Shown here piece by piece: positions 52,148-61,397 of a stretch of DNA of 64,000 nucleotides (the first letter of the stretch is position 1; the number at the start of each line of letters is the position of its first letter). The DNA lies in contig JANWIV010000003.1 in NCBI GenBank assembly GCA_025449735.1, positions 1 to 64,000 of the forward strand. The letters are read 5' to 3'. A program made the translations under genes and the position numbers. Source of the DNA: Candidatus Microgenomates bacterium. Lineage in GTDB: Bacteria > Patescibacteriota > Microgenomatia > UBA1406 > HO2-37-13b. The notes under the pieces are model-generated. The model made no database searches and was not told where the DNA came from. It was given only the letters and a program-made list of their open reading frames with translations.

Positions 52148-54046
52148 ATGGCAAAAACAATCGGAATCGATCTCGGAACCACAAATACCGCCGTCGCGGT
52201 CATGGAGGGTGGTAAAGCAAAAATTATTCCTTCAAAAGAAGGAAGAAATACAATTCCTTCAGTCGTTGATCCAGTGACTCGTGTTGTTGGCGACGTCGCC
52301 AAGCGTCAAATGGTGATGAAGCCAAAACAGATTATTTTTTCAATCAAGCGTTTGATGGGACGTAAATTTGATGACGCGCTCGTGCAAGAAGATAAAAAAT
52401 GGCTACCATACGAAATCAAAAAGGGAGGCGAAGGACGCGCTATCGTCGAGGTAGAGGGCAAAACCTATACCCCGCCAGAAATTTCTGCGATGATCTTGAA
52501 AAAAGTCAAAGATGATGCTGAGGCTTATCTTGGTGAAAAAGTCGAAAAAGCCGTTGTCACCGTGCCCGCCTATTTTGACGATACACAGCGCCAAGCCACT
52601 AAGCAAGCGGGTGAGATTGCTGGGCTTGATATAGTTCGAGTCATCAATGAACCAACCGCATCAGCTCTAGCCTACGGTCTAGACAAGAGTCATTCTCATA
52701 ACATTGCGGTATATGACTTTGGAGGCGGAACCTTTGATATTACCATTCTGGAACTTGGTGAAGGTGTCTTTGAAGTCAAAGCGACTCGAGGCGATACTCA
52801 TCTCGGAGGGGATGATATCGATCAAGCCCTTATAAACTTCTTGAGCGAAGAATTCAAGAGTGAACATGGGATTGACTTAAGTAAAGACCCTCAAGCTTTG
52901 CAACGATTAAAAGAAGCGGCGGAAAAAGCCAAGATTGAACTTTCAAGCTCAGTAGAAGCTGAAATCAATCTTCCCTTTGTTACCGTAAAAGAGGGGCAAC
53001 CACAGCATTTTGTCACCAAACTTACCCGTGCCAAGCTTGAGTCATTGAGTGACGCGCTCATTAAGCGCTCATTTGAGCCGGTAGAGAAATGTATGGCTGA
53101 TGCCAAGATGAAGCCAAGTGATATAAACGAAGTAATTTTGGTCGGAGGAATGACTCGAATGCCAAAAATTCGCGAAGAAGTAAAGAAATATTTTGGCAAA
53201 GAGCCAAATATGTCTGTCAATCCAGACGAAGCGGTAGCTTTGGGAGCCGCTATCCAGGGTGGAATTCTTTCAGGAGATGTAAAAGATGTCGTCTTGCTCG
53301 ACGTCACCCCACTCACCTTGGGAGTGGAGACTTTGGGCGGTATCTCAACTCCGCTGATCGAGCGCAATACCTCAATCCCTAGTAGTAAATCAGAGGTATT
53401 TTCTACGGCGGCCGATAACCAAACCCAAGTCGATATCCATATTTTGCAAGGAGAACGCACCCGAGCTTCAGATAATAAATCTCTGGGGCGATTTATTCTT
53501 GAAGGCATTCCACCAGCACCAAGAGGAATACCTCAAGTCGAAGTCGCTTTTGATATTGATGCCTCAGGAATTCTCACCGTCACCGCAAAAGACAAAGCGA
53601 CCGGAAAAAGCCAAAGCATCAAAATCACCGGCTCAACCGGACTCACCGATGAAGAAATCGAAAAGATGAGGAAAGAGGCCGAAGAGCATGCTGAAGAAGA
53701 TAAAAAAGAGGCGGAGAAAATAAGCGCTCGTAATGCCGGAGATAGCTTGGTTTATACCGCGGAAAAATCTTTGAGTGATGCCGGTGATAAAGCTCCAGCG
53801 GAGCTTAAAACCGAAATCGAGGAAAAAATAAAAGCGCTCAAAGATATCCTCGCGACCGGCGAGCGTGAAGATATCGAAGCTAAAACTAAAGAGCTTTCTG
53901 ATAGTCTTCAGAAACTCGGCACCCACATGAGTGCCGAGACGCCGGGAGCAGAAAATGCTGAGGAGGTAAAACCTGACGGCGAAGAGCCAAAAGATGGCGA
54001 CAAAAAAACCAATGGCGTAGTCGAAGAAGGTGAGGTAGTCGGTTAG
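52148..54046 (+). CDS. dnaK: Chaperone DnaK (Hsp70)
   Basis: The 632-residue protein has the actin-like ATPase motifs [29 protein letters not shown] and [13 protein letters not shown], the linker [16 protein letters not shown] and a substrate domain with a lid and acidic tail. It binds exposed hydrophobic segments and works with DnaJ and GrpE. Length and motif order are normal. No Shine-Dalgarno site is seen before its ATG. Confidence 0.98.
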   Translation: MAKTIGIDLGTTNTAVAVMEGGKAKIIPSKEGRNTIPSVVDPVTRVVGDVAKRQMVMKPKQIIFSIKRLMGRKFDDALVQEDKKWLPYEIKKGGEGRAIVEVEGKTYTPPEISAMILKKVKDDAEAYLGEKVEKAVVTVPAYFDDTQRQATKQAGEIAGLDIVRVINEPTASALAYGLDKSHSHNIAVYDFGGGTFDITILELGEGVFEVKATRGDTHLGGDDIDQALINFLSEEFKSEHGIDLSKDPQALQRLKEAAEKAKIELSSSVEAEINLPFVTVKEGQPQHFVTKLTRAKLESLSDALIKRSFEPVEKCMADAKMKPSDINEVILVGGMTRMPKIREEVKKYFGKEPNMSVNPDEAVALGAAIQGGILSGDVKDVVLLDVTPLTLGVETLGGISTPLIERNTSIPSSKSEVFSTAADNQTQVDIHILQGERTRASDNKSLGRFILEGIPPAPRGIPQVEVAFDIDASGILTVTAKDKATGKSQSIKITGSTGLTDEEIEKMRKEAEEHAEEDKKEAEKISARNAGDSLVYTAEKSLSDAGDKAPAELKTEIEEKIKALKDILATGEREDIEAKTKELSDSLQKLGTHMSAETPGAENAEEVKPDGEEPKDGDKKTNGVVEEGEVVG

Positions 54047-54049
54047 ATT

Positions 54050-54180
54050 CAAAGAAAACAAGAAACAATAACCAAGAAACAAACAATATCCAACTTACAA
54101 TAACCAAACAAAAATAATTTTGTAATTTGTTTTTTGAAAGTTGTTTGCATCTTGTGTCCTTGTATCTTGGTTATTAGATA
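54050..54180. repeat. Inverted repeat-rich spacer between dnaK and dnaJ
   Basis: AATAACCAAGA on the left and TCTTGGTTATT on the right are exact inverted copies, and between them lie opposite-sense AAACAAAC/GTTTGTTT-type units. The transcript could form a long hairpin. A 22-base segment (54065-54086) is identical to 16761-16782 in the groES-groEL spacer. Confidence 0.8.
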
Positions 54181-54193
54181 AGAATTATCTTTT

Positions 54194-55039
54194 ATGGATT
54201 ATTATGAAACTCTCGGTGTCAGTAAAAACGCCACTAAACAGGAAGTAAAATCCGCCTATCGCCGCCAAGCGCTCAAATGGCATCCTGATAAAAATAAAGA
54301 AGCTGGCGCTGAGGCCCGCTTCAAAGAAATTAATGCCGCCTACGAAGTCTTATCTGACCCAGACAAGCGCGGTAATTATGACAAATTTGGTCATGAAGCC
54401 TTTGTCCGTGGTGGCGGTGGCGCCGCACGAGGTGGTCAAAGCGCAGGACAAGGTCCTTTCACCTATACCTATTCGACCTCTGGTGGCAACCCCTTTGAAG
54501 GCGTTGATTTTGGCGGTTTTTCTGATCCATTTGATATTTTTGAGCAATTTTTTGGCGGTGGGGGTGCTCGACAACGTCAAAAACCCTTATATCAAATTCA
54601 ACTCAGTTTTGATGAAGCGGTCCATGGTGTCAGCAAAAAAGTAAATATTGAAGGCAAGCAAAAAGACATTAAAATTCCTGCGGGAGTAGACGAAGGTATG
54701 CGAATCAGATTTGGCGATTTTGATGTAATTGTCACACTACAAAAAGATAAAACTTTCAGACGCCAAGGGCAAGATGTCTATGTGGAGCTCGATATCCCCT
54801 TTTCAACGGCAATTTTAGGTGGCACTACTGACGTGCCGACGCTTGACAAGAAGAGTGTGAAGCTCAAAATCAAACCCGGCACCAAACCCGGCACAATGAT
54901 GCGTTTGCAAGGCAAAGGTATCGCCTATCCTCAATCCAACAGAAAAGGTGATCAATATATTGTCTTTAATCTAAAAATCCCCGAACACTTGAGCCGTCGA
55001 CAAAAAGAACTCTTGGAAGAATTTGAACGCGAAAGCTAA
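54194..55039 (+). CDS. dnaJ: DnaJ-like co-chaperone without zinc finger (CbpA/class B type)
   Basis: The 281-residue protein starts with a J domain ([20 protein letters not shown], with the HPD motif in [10 protein letters not shown]), a Gly/Phe-rich stretch ([20 protein letters not shown]) and two C-terminal beta domains ending [11 protein letters not shown]. The four CxxCxGxG zinc repeats of DnaJ are absent, making it class B like CbpA. It feeds substrates to DnaK. It is the last gene of the hrcA unit, and efp follows after eight bases. Confidence 0.93.
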   Translation: MDYYETLGVSKNATKQEVKSAYRRQALKWHPDKNKEAGAEARFKEINAAYEVLSDPDKRGNYDKFGHEAFVRGGGGAARGGQSAGQGPFTYTYSTSGGNPFEGVDFGGFSDPFDIFEQFFGGGGARQRQKPLYQIQLSFDEAVHGVSKKVNIEGKQKDIKIPAGVDEGMRIRFGDFDVIVTLQKDKTFRRQGQDVYVELDIPFSTAILGGTTDVPTLDKKSVKLKIKPGTKPGTMMRLQGKGIAYPQSNRKGDQYIVFNLKIPEHLSRRQKELLEEFERES

Positions 55040-55047
55040 CAGAACTT

Positions 55048-55611
55048 ATGAAAATTAACGCTGGACAAATCAAACAAGGTGACTGCATCAGGCACAATGG
55101 TGAAATTTTTCAAGTTGTCAAAACCGAACATAATTATCGAGGACGCGGTTCGGCTTGGCTCAAGATAAAATTAAAAAATACCGAGTCGGGCAGAGTGCTT
55201 GAAGAAACTTTTAGTCCAGATGGTAAGATCGAAAAACTTGATGTCGACTCGATCAAACTCCAATTCCTTTATCGAGAGAGCCAAGAGCTGCAATTCATGA
55301 ATCCAAAAACCTATGATCAAGTGGCGATCCCTATCAAAATAGTCGGCAACTTAATTTCATTTTTGAAAGAAGGTCAAGATTTGTTTGTGCTGATGTATGA
55401 TGGTCGCCCACTAGCAGTCACCCCACCTAATAAAGTAATCCTAAAGGTCACCGAGTCGGATACTGCTGTCAAAGGTGACACCGCCAGCACCGCCAGAAAA
55501 ATCGTCACTGTCGAGACTGGAGCCAAAATCCAAGTGCCGCTTTTTGTCAAAACTGGTGACAAAATTGTCGTCAGCCCAGAAACCGGCGATTATTTAGAGC
55601 GCACTTCTTAA
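55048..55611 (+). CDS. efp: Elongation factor P
   Basis: The 187-residue protein has the three EF-P domains, with KINAGQIKQGDCIRHNGEIF at the start and the final ETGAKIQVPLFVKTGDKIVV. It helps ribosomes through polyproline stretches. At the tip of domain I, where many bacteria have a modified Lys34 in PGKG, this protein has RGRGSAW, so the tip residue is Arg33. No modification enzyme gene is nearby. Thr/Pro-rich surface proteins in this window could be its clients. Confidence 0.95.
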   Translation: MKINAGQIKQGDCIRHNGEIFQVVKTEHNYRGRGSAWLKIKLKNTESGRVLEETFSPDGKIEKLDVDSIKLQFLYRESQELQFMNPKTYDQVAIPIKIVGNLISFLKEGQDLFVLMYDGRPLAVTPPNKVILKVTESDTAVKGDTASTARKIVTVETGAKIQVPLFVKTGDKIVVSPETGDYLERTS

Positions 55612-55634
55612 AATACATGTTCTTGAAAACGCTC

Positions 55635-55663
55635 TTGAATTATCTCCTATGGACTGATACAAT
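55635..55663 (+). promoter_or_regulatory. purP promoter
   Basis: TTGAAT (55635-55640) and TACAAT (55658-55663) are spaced 17 bases and end 6 bases before the purP ATG at 55670, fitting a leaderless transcript of purP-purB. Confidence 0.75.
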
Positions 55664-55669
55664 CGCCGA

Positions 55670-56827
55670 ATGCCAAAAGAATCAGCATCGATTGATGTGC
55701 CTGAAAATAATTCTTCAGAATTAGTTATCTCCAGCATGAAACGCGTAGTTGGAAATTACCCTGAAAATCCTGAGGATATCACAATTGTCACTATTTGCTC
55801 GCATTCCAGTCTGCAAATTTTTGATGCTGCCAAACGCGCTGGCTTTAACACACTTGGAATTATTGTTGAAAATGACCCGGCAATTGATTCATATGATGTT
55901 TTTCCCAAAGCAAGGCCCGATCATATTGCCGTTGTCCCAAAATATTCTGACTTTATTAAGAGAGCCGAGAAAGGAAATTTTGATGGTTATACCCCGATAT
56001 TCATCCCTCATGGCTCTGGTGTGGAATATCTAAAACAAGGAAGTGATGAACCGCATGGTTTGGAAATACTTTCTCTGCCAACTTATGGGAATCGTCGCGT
56101 CATCCCTTGGGAAGCTGATAGGTCAAAGCAAAGAGAGTGGCTTCAGGATAAAGCCGGTTTAATAATGCCACGTGAATATACAGATCCGAATGAAATTGAT
56201 GGACCGATAATTTTAAAACTGAAAGGGGCGCCTGGTGGTCGCGGTGCCGTCATCCTTTCTTCAAGAGAAGAGTATGATGAGTTTATGGCGATCCATGGTC
56301 AAAATCATGACTATGATGGGAGCACTATGCAACAATTCGTACCCGGCACCAGATATTATTATCAATATTTAGTTAACTTGGACGGCGAAATGGAATTTTT
56401 TGGGATTGACAGGCGCGATGAAAGTGATGCTGATGAGTTTTATAAATTAGGTTCAAGAAGCGAGCTGATGAAGCTAGGTCAATGGCCGACATTCAATGTC
56501 ACCGGTAATATACCTGTGGTCGCTCGTGAAAGCAATTTGATGCGTCAAGTCATTCCTGCTGGGAGAAGAGTCATAGAAGCCTCAAGAGAACTTATGAAAG
56601 AAGGATTAATTGGTCCTTTTTGTCTGGAGACAATTGAGACGCCGGATAATCAAATGTATGTCTTTGAAATCAGCGCTCGAATTGTCGCGGGGAGCAATGT
56701 CATGGTCGATGGCTCACCCTATGGCCGCTTTGGATTCCGTGGCGACAATGATAACTATGCCGATTGGATGATGCAAGATATTGCTCTCGCTGCCAAGCAA
56801 AAAAAGTTATCAACAATTATTACTTAA
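55670..56827 (+). CDS. purP: PurP-like formate-dependent FAICAR synthetase, archaeal type
   Basis: The 385-residue protein has the PurP N-domain (ICSHSSLQIFDAAKRAGF, then DVFPKARPDHIAVVP) and an ATP-grasp part (GPIILKLKGAPGGRGAVIL and YVFEISARIVAGSNVMVDGS). PurP formylates AICAR with formate and ATP, the archaeal alternative to the PurH formyltransferase. The adjacent genes purB and purC supply the two preceding steps, which supports the assignment. It is a little longer than typical archaeal PurP. A paralogue with another substrate cannot be fully excluded. Confidence 0.85.
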   Translation: MPKESASIDVPENNSSELVISSMKRVVGNYPENPEDITIVTICSHSSLQIFDAAKRAGFNTLGIIVENDPAIDSYDVFPKARPDHIAVVPKYSDFIKRAEKGNFDGYTPIFIPHGSGVEYLKQGSDEPHGLEILSLPTYGNRRVIPWEADRSKQREWLQDKAGLIMPREYTDPNEIDGPIILKLKGAPGGRGAVILSSREEYDEFMAIHGQNHDYDGSTMQQFVPGTRYYYQYLVNLDGEMEFFGIDRRDESDADEFYKLGSRSELMKLGQWPTFNVTGNIPVVARESNLMRQVIPAGRRVIEASRELMKEGLIGPFCLETIETPDNQMYVFEISARIVAGSNVMVDGSPYGRFGFRGDNDNYADWMMQDIALAAKQKKLSTIIT

Positions 56828-56830
56828 AAT

Positions 56831-58285
56831 ATGACCGAGGTACCAACCCCACAAACAAAAGAGCGCCCACTTATCCCCAATATCCTTGCCGAAAGATATG
56901 CCAGTACCCCAATGCTTGAGATCTGGTCACCAGATGCGAAAATTCTGATGGAAAGAGATTTTTGGATTGCAGTCATGAGAGCTCAGGCGGCTGCCGGTTA
57001 TGATATTCCACAAGAAGCCATCGAAAGTTATGAAAGAGTTAAACATTATATTGATATCGATTCAATTAGAAAGCGAGAACTAGATACTCGCCATGATGTC
57101 AAAGCAAGAATTGAAGAATTCAATGCCCTCGCTGGATATCAATACACCCATATTGCTCTTACCTCTCGCGATGACACCGACAATGTCGAACAAATGCAAG
57201 TGAAACGTGGCCTGATACTGATTCGCGATAAATCAGTTGCACTTCTTAAGAGAATGTCGGATCGAGCAGTTGAATGGGAGGGTTATGTCATTGCCGGGCG
57301 ATCTCATTTCATGCCGGCGCAACCAACTACAATTGGCAAACGGGTCAGTAATGCTGGAGAAGATTTCTTAATTGCTTTTGATAAGCTAGAAAGTTTTATT
57401 GAGACTTATCCTTTAAGAGGAATAAAAGGTCCGGTTGGCACCCAAATGGACCAACTTAATTTGTTGGGAAGTCCTGAGAAAGTGGCCCAACTTGAAAGTG
57501 CAATCGCCAATCATTTGGGATTTAGTCGCGTTATGAATAGTGTCGGCCAAGTCTATCCACGATCGCTAGATTTTAATATGACAAGTATCCTAGTACAACT
57601 TTCTGCTGGCCCAGGTAACTTGGCAAAATCATTTCGACTCATGGCCGGACTAGAACAAATGACCGAGGGATTTAAAGAAGGTCAAACCGGCTCCACCGCC
57701 ATGCCTTGGAAAATGAATTCTCGTTCTAGTGAGCGAATCAACGGTTTAATAGCAGTGCTCTGTGGATACAACACTATGACTGAGCGATTGATTGGTGATC
57801 AATGGCTTGAAGGTGATGTCAACTGCTCTGTTCCAAGAAGAATTGCTCTGCCAGACTCCCATATGGCGTTTGATGGTCTCCTTGAAACCACACTAACTGT
57901 GCTAGATGAATGTGGTATTTATCCAACAGTTGTTCAAAAAGAACTCAATCGCTATTTGCCATTTATTGGTTCCACCAATATTTTGATAGAAGCGGTTAAA
58001 CGAGGGGTTGGTCGTGAGACGGCTCATAAAGCAATCAAAGAAAATGCCGTTGCTGTGGCTTTAATAATGCGACAAGAAGGAGAACAGGAAAATGATTTAT
58101 TAGAAAGACTAGCTGATGACCCACGACTTCCCCTCTCGCTTGATGAAATTCAATCATTAATCGGTCAACCGGTTGAATTTGTCGGTACCGCTTTTGAACA
58201 AATTAACAAATTCTCAAAGTCAGTATCAGAAATTGTTAAAAAATATCCTGACGCTGCAAATTATGAGCCTGAGCCAATTTTATAA
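56831..58285 (+). CDS. purB: Adenylosuccinate lyase
   Basis: The 484-residue protein has the fumarase-superfamily motifs ALTSRDDTDNVEQMQ, GRSHFMPAQPTTIGKR and GSTAMPWKMNSRSSERI. It splits SAICAR to AICAR and adenylosuccinate to AMP. It starts three bases after purP, so the two are co-transcribed and probably co-translated. The signature loop reads STAMPWKMN where SSxMPxKxN is usual, a conservative change. Confidence 0.94.
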   Translation: MTEVPTPQTKERPLIPNILAERYASTPMLEIWSPDAKILMERDFWIAVMRAQAAAGYDIPQEAIESYERVKHYIDIDSIRKRELDTRHDVKARIEEFNALAGYQYTHIALTSRDDTDNVEQMQVKRGLILIRDKSVALLKRMSDRAVEWEGYVIAGRSHFMPAQPTTIGKRVSNAGEDFLIAFDKLESFIETYPLRGIKGPVGTQMDQLNLLGSPEKVAQLESAIANHLGFSRVMNSVGQVYPRSLDFNMTSILVQLSAGPGNLAKSFRLMAGLEQMTEGFKEGQTGSTAMPWKMNSRSSERINGLIAVLCGYNTMTERLIGDQWLEGDVNCSVPRRIALPDSHMAFDGLLETTLTVLDECGIYPTVVQKELNRYLPFIGSTNILIEAVKRGVGRETAHKAIKENAVAVALIMRQEGEQENDLLERLADDPRLPLSLDEIQSLIGQPVEFVGTAFEQINKFSKSVSEIVKKYPDAANYEPEPIL

Positions 58286-58288
58286 TCC

Positions 58289-58317
58289 TTGACAGATTAT
58301 AAGTCCGATAGTACAAT
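58289..58317 (+). promoter_or_regulatory. purC promoter
   Basis: TTGACA (58289-58294), 17 bases, TACAAT (58312-58317). The expected start of transcription coincides with the ATG at 58326, so purC would be leaderless and independent of purP-purB. Confidence 0.85.
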
Positions 58318-58325
58318 GCCCAAAT

Positions 58326-59333
58326 ATGCCAGAATCCCTTACTCCTCCTGCTGAAAATCTTGAGCGCGGTCTCAATAGTGTTGAGATCCCAGAGCTTGGA
58401 GAAAAAACTACTGGCAAAGTGCGCGATATGTGGCGAGTTGAGAACTAAGAGCTTGGTCCTCTACGAGTTCTCATTACTTCAGATAGACTTTCGGCATATG
58501 ACAGACTAATTTGTGCCGTCCCACAAAAAGGAGCAGTGCTGAATCTTTCCTCAGGATATTGGTTTAGACAAACTCAAGATATTATTTCCAACCACGTCAT
58601 AAGCCTTCCTCATCCAAATGTTTTAATCGCCAAGGAAGCAGAAAAAACTATCCCAGTAGAAGTCGTTGTTCGCCGCTATATGGCAAAGAGCTCAACCCAT
58701 ACCTCTATATATTATCAGTATGTAAATCAAGGAAGGCGAAATATTTATGGTATAGACTTTCCAGATGGACTTCGCGCTAATCAAGAGCTGCCCATGGGGA
58801 CAATTATTACTCCGACGACAAAATCAGAAGATCATGATGAAGAGCTAACTAATGATCAAGCCCGTGAAACAGTTGACAATGAATTTGGTAATGGCACTTG
58901 GAATAAAGTTAGTCAAGCCGCTTTAAAAATATTTGACCGGTCCCGCGTAATCGTTGCGAATAGAGGTCTAATACTTGTCGATACAAAGTATGAATTTGGA
59001 ATTGACGCTCAGGGCAATTTGATGCTTATTGATGAAATAAACACTCCTGACTCTTCTCGATTTTGGCTTGCCGATAACTACCGCGAACGCTTTGAGGCCG
59101 GTGCGACCCCTGAAAGTTTTGACAAAGATATAATTCGTCGTTATCTTGCCGATGCCAGTTTTACTGGAGAAGGACCGGTTCCCGTTGTAGATCCAGAGGC
59201 AATAAATGAAACTTCCCGAGTTTATCGCAAGGCATTCGAAATGATCACGGCAACAGAATGGCGCGGTGTTGATCCTGATCCGGAGCGCATCCGATCCGCC
59301 GTCTTCAGAGGTCTTGAAATAATTAACTCTTGA
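58326..59333 (+). pseudogene. purC: SAICAR synthetase purC interrupted by an in-frame TAA
   Basis: From ATG 58326 the frame reads EKTTGKVRDMWRVEN, then TAA at 58446-58448, then ELGPLRVLITSDRLSAYDRL and on to a normal end at 59333. Joined, it is a 335-codon SAICAR synthetase with intact phosphate- and ATP-binding regions. Only codon 41 is wrong; CAA, AAA or GAA would each repair it by one base. The rest shows no decay, so this is a recent mutation, a strain variant, a sequence error or a suppressed stop. A restart at GTG 58536 would lose the first 70 residues, including part of the nucleotide site. Confidence 0.85.
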
Positions 59334-59386
59334 TTTAGATGACACGCATACACACTCTTAAATCTTAATCTTTCCTTTTTAATAAA

Positions 59387-60391
59387 TTAATCTTGCAAAT
59401 AGGATCGGAACTTCTCACTTCTTTTGGGATTCCTCAATTTAATAAATGCCTCGTTTTCAATTTGTCTTATGCGCTCAGCGGTTAATCCGAATAATTTTCC
59501 GATTTCTCTTAATGAATGCGCATGACCATTTCGAAGTCCAAATCTTAATTCTATGACCCGTTGCTCACGAGCAGTCAGACATAACATCAGCTCAGTTATA
59601 TCTCCACTTAATATACTGTTTACTACCTGACTTTCATCAAATTCATCTTCCAAAGTATCTCCCAACTTAAGCTCTTTCCCTTCATATCTTTTGACCGGAA
59701 GTTCAAATGAATAAACTGGCCTTGAATAATCAAGTATCGATTTAATTTGTTTTGGAGACATAGACTCAACATGATCGGCAATTTCAAACTCGGTTGGACG
59801 ACGACCTAAATGCTTTTCTAGTTCAGTAGAAACTGCATATATTTTTCTACTTCTATCATTCATGTGTACTGGAAGCCTGATTGTCCGACCTTGATTAGCT
59901 AATGCTCTGGTGACTGATTGCCTTATCCACCAAATGGCACACGTGGAAAATTTTAATCCTCGTCGCCAATCAAACTTATTTGCTGCCGCCATAAGTCCGA
60001 TATTTCCTTCTTGGATTAAATCCAAAAAAGCGACTCCTTGATTCTGATAGCGTTTTGCCATTGCAATCACCAAGCGGGTATTACTTTCAACTAATGTTTG
60101 AAATGCTTGTTGCCCGTCGAGAATATTTTTCTCAATTTGCTCCCTTTCAACTCCTACAATTGGTTCACTGACTAGCCTATCCATCGCTTCTCTACCTTGT
60201 TCAATTCGTTTTGATAAACTAGCTTCCTGATCTCTTGTTAACAATTCTTTTTGACCGATTTCACTATAGTAAATATCGATATCATCGAGCTCGCCCTCTT
60301 TTTGAATAAAATAGCTTTGTTCTTTGCTTCTTGGACTTATTAATCTTTGGTCCAAAAGCGATGATCTTCTTGCTGGTTCTCTCTCCATCAT
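59387..60391 (-). CDS. Second RpoD-like sigma-70 factor
   Basis: The 334-residue protein has sigma region 1.2 (DIDIYYSEIGQKELLTRDQE), region 2 (NIGLMAAANKFDWRRGLKFS, ending IWWIRQSVTRALA), region 3 and region 4 (TAERIRQIENEAFIKLRNP). It lacks region 1.1, as alternative group 2 sigma factors do. Region 2.4 is similar to that of RpoD at 30315-31406, so it may read similar promoters under other conditions. A TAAAAT box is 7 bases before the ATG. Confidence 0.93.
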   Translation of the reverse strand: MMEREPARRSSLLDQRLISPRSKEQSYFIQKEGELDDIDIYYSEIGQKELLTRDQEASLSKRIEQGREAMDRLVSEPIVGVEREQIEKNILDGQQAFQTLVESNTRLVIAMAKRYQNQGVAFLDLIQEGNIGLMAAANKFDWRRGLKFSTCAIWWIRQSVTRALANQGRTIRLPVHMNDRSRKIYAVSTELEKHLGRRPTEFEIADHVESMSPKQIKSILDYSRPVYSFELPVKRYEGKELKLGDTLEDEFDESQVVNSILSGDITELMLCLTAREQRVIELRFGLRNGHAHSLREIGKLFGLTAERIRQIENEAFIKLRNPKRSEKFRSYLQD

Positions 60392-60479
60392 ATATTATAT
60401 TTTATCAAATTAATTGTCAGAAGAAGACGAATCGATAAATCTATAATCGCAGTAAAATTTTAAATATACCTTCAATAAT

Positions 60480-61343
60480 TTAACGAGAGTTATTTTTTGA
60501 TTTCGCATCTCGCTTATCCATTTCGTAGAGAAATTTTCCAATCGTGAAAATTGCGCCATTTTGTGTGCCATGAGCGACAATAGCATGAGGAAATCCGCGT
60601 TCGCGCATCATTTTCCAATAAAATAAACCACCGACAAATTGGGGCAAGGGTATAAAATCAGTACTGAAATGATATTCCTTAGCTAATTTCTCTCGTTTAA
60701 TATTATGCATTAAAGCAAATAATACTGATGTGGGAATTCCAACTTTCCAAATATTACCACGGACTTTCAACTGATTTAGTGCTGTTTGAGGTAATCCCCG
60801 AAAAAGTGCTTCTTCAAAAGCCGAGTGTAAACCAGCATATTGTATTAATATTTTTTCAATCGGTGCTTGCAATAACTTCTCGATCTGTGCATTTGTTAGC
60901 CCAGCATTGCCTATCGGAATATTTAACTTATCAAATATTTCTGTCATCGCGATTTCAGCAATAAGAAGCGCCCCACTATCAAACATTGTATCAACATAAG
61001 TATCTTCTGACTCTTGTTTGGCTGCAATATTCGGTTGCTCACCTGATAGGTCTTTATCATCGGCTTTATTTAGTGCTGGTAGTGAGCTAGTGGCGAGAGC
61101 CGCACCAGCTAAACTAATCATTTGTACAAATTCTCGACGCGACAAAATTATCGGCTCACGTGGAGAAATTGATTCAACACTCGTCTCTAGATTTGCTCTG
61201 CTTAGAGAGCCAAATGGTCTGGTAAATCGAGTAAAAAAATCTCGACGACTCATAGAGCTAACTTCTCTTGATTCTGTTTGATTCGGTTCCGAATCATTGT
61301 TTATGCCTCTCTGTTGAGAGATTTCTGAATCTTGATCAATCAC
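60480..61343 (-). CDS. CAAX-type (CPBP) protease-like protein with twin-arginine motifs
   Basis: The 287-residue protein carries the three CPBP motifs: EEALFRGLPQ, FALMH and HGTQNG, whose Glu and His residues bind the catalytic metal. Unlike usual family members it has little hydrophobic sequence. Its N-terminal half has SRRDFF (about 32-37) and SRREFVQMISLAGAALATSS (about 68-87), a plausible Tat signal. It starts with GTG behind a TAAAAT box 7 bases upstream. It could be an exported or membrane-attached peptidase; activity is inferred from motifs. Confidence 0.7.
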   Translation of the reverse strand: MIDQDSEISQQRGINNDSEPNQTESREVSSMSRRDFFTRFTRPFGSLSRANLETSVESISPREPIILSRREFVQMISLAGAALATSSLPALNKADDKDLSGEQPNIAAKQESEDTYVDTMFDSGALLIAEIAMTEIFDKLNIPIGNAGLTNAQIEKLLQAPIEKILIQYAGLHSAFEEALFRGLPQTALNQLKVRGNIWKVGIPTSVLFALMHNIKREKLAKEYHFSTDFIPLPQFVGGLFYWKMMRERGFPHAIVAHGTQNGAIFTIGKFLYEMDKRDAKSKNNSR

Positions 61344-61397
61344 AAATTAAATTTTATCAGAAATTAAAAAGTCTGTGGAAGCAACACTAAATTTTGC

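Noticed and set aside
58446-58448. TAA in purC as evidence of a recoded stop codon
   Set aside because: TAA ends other genes here normally, and a single case does not support reassignment.
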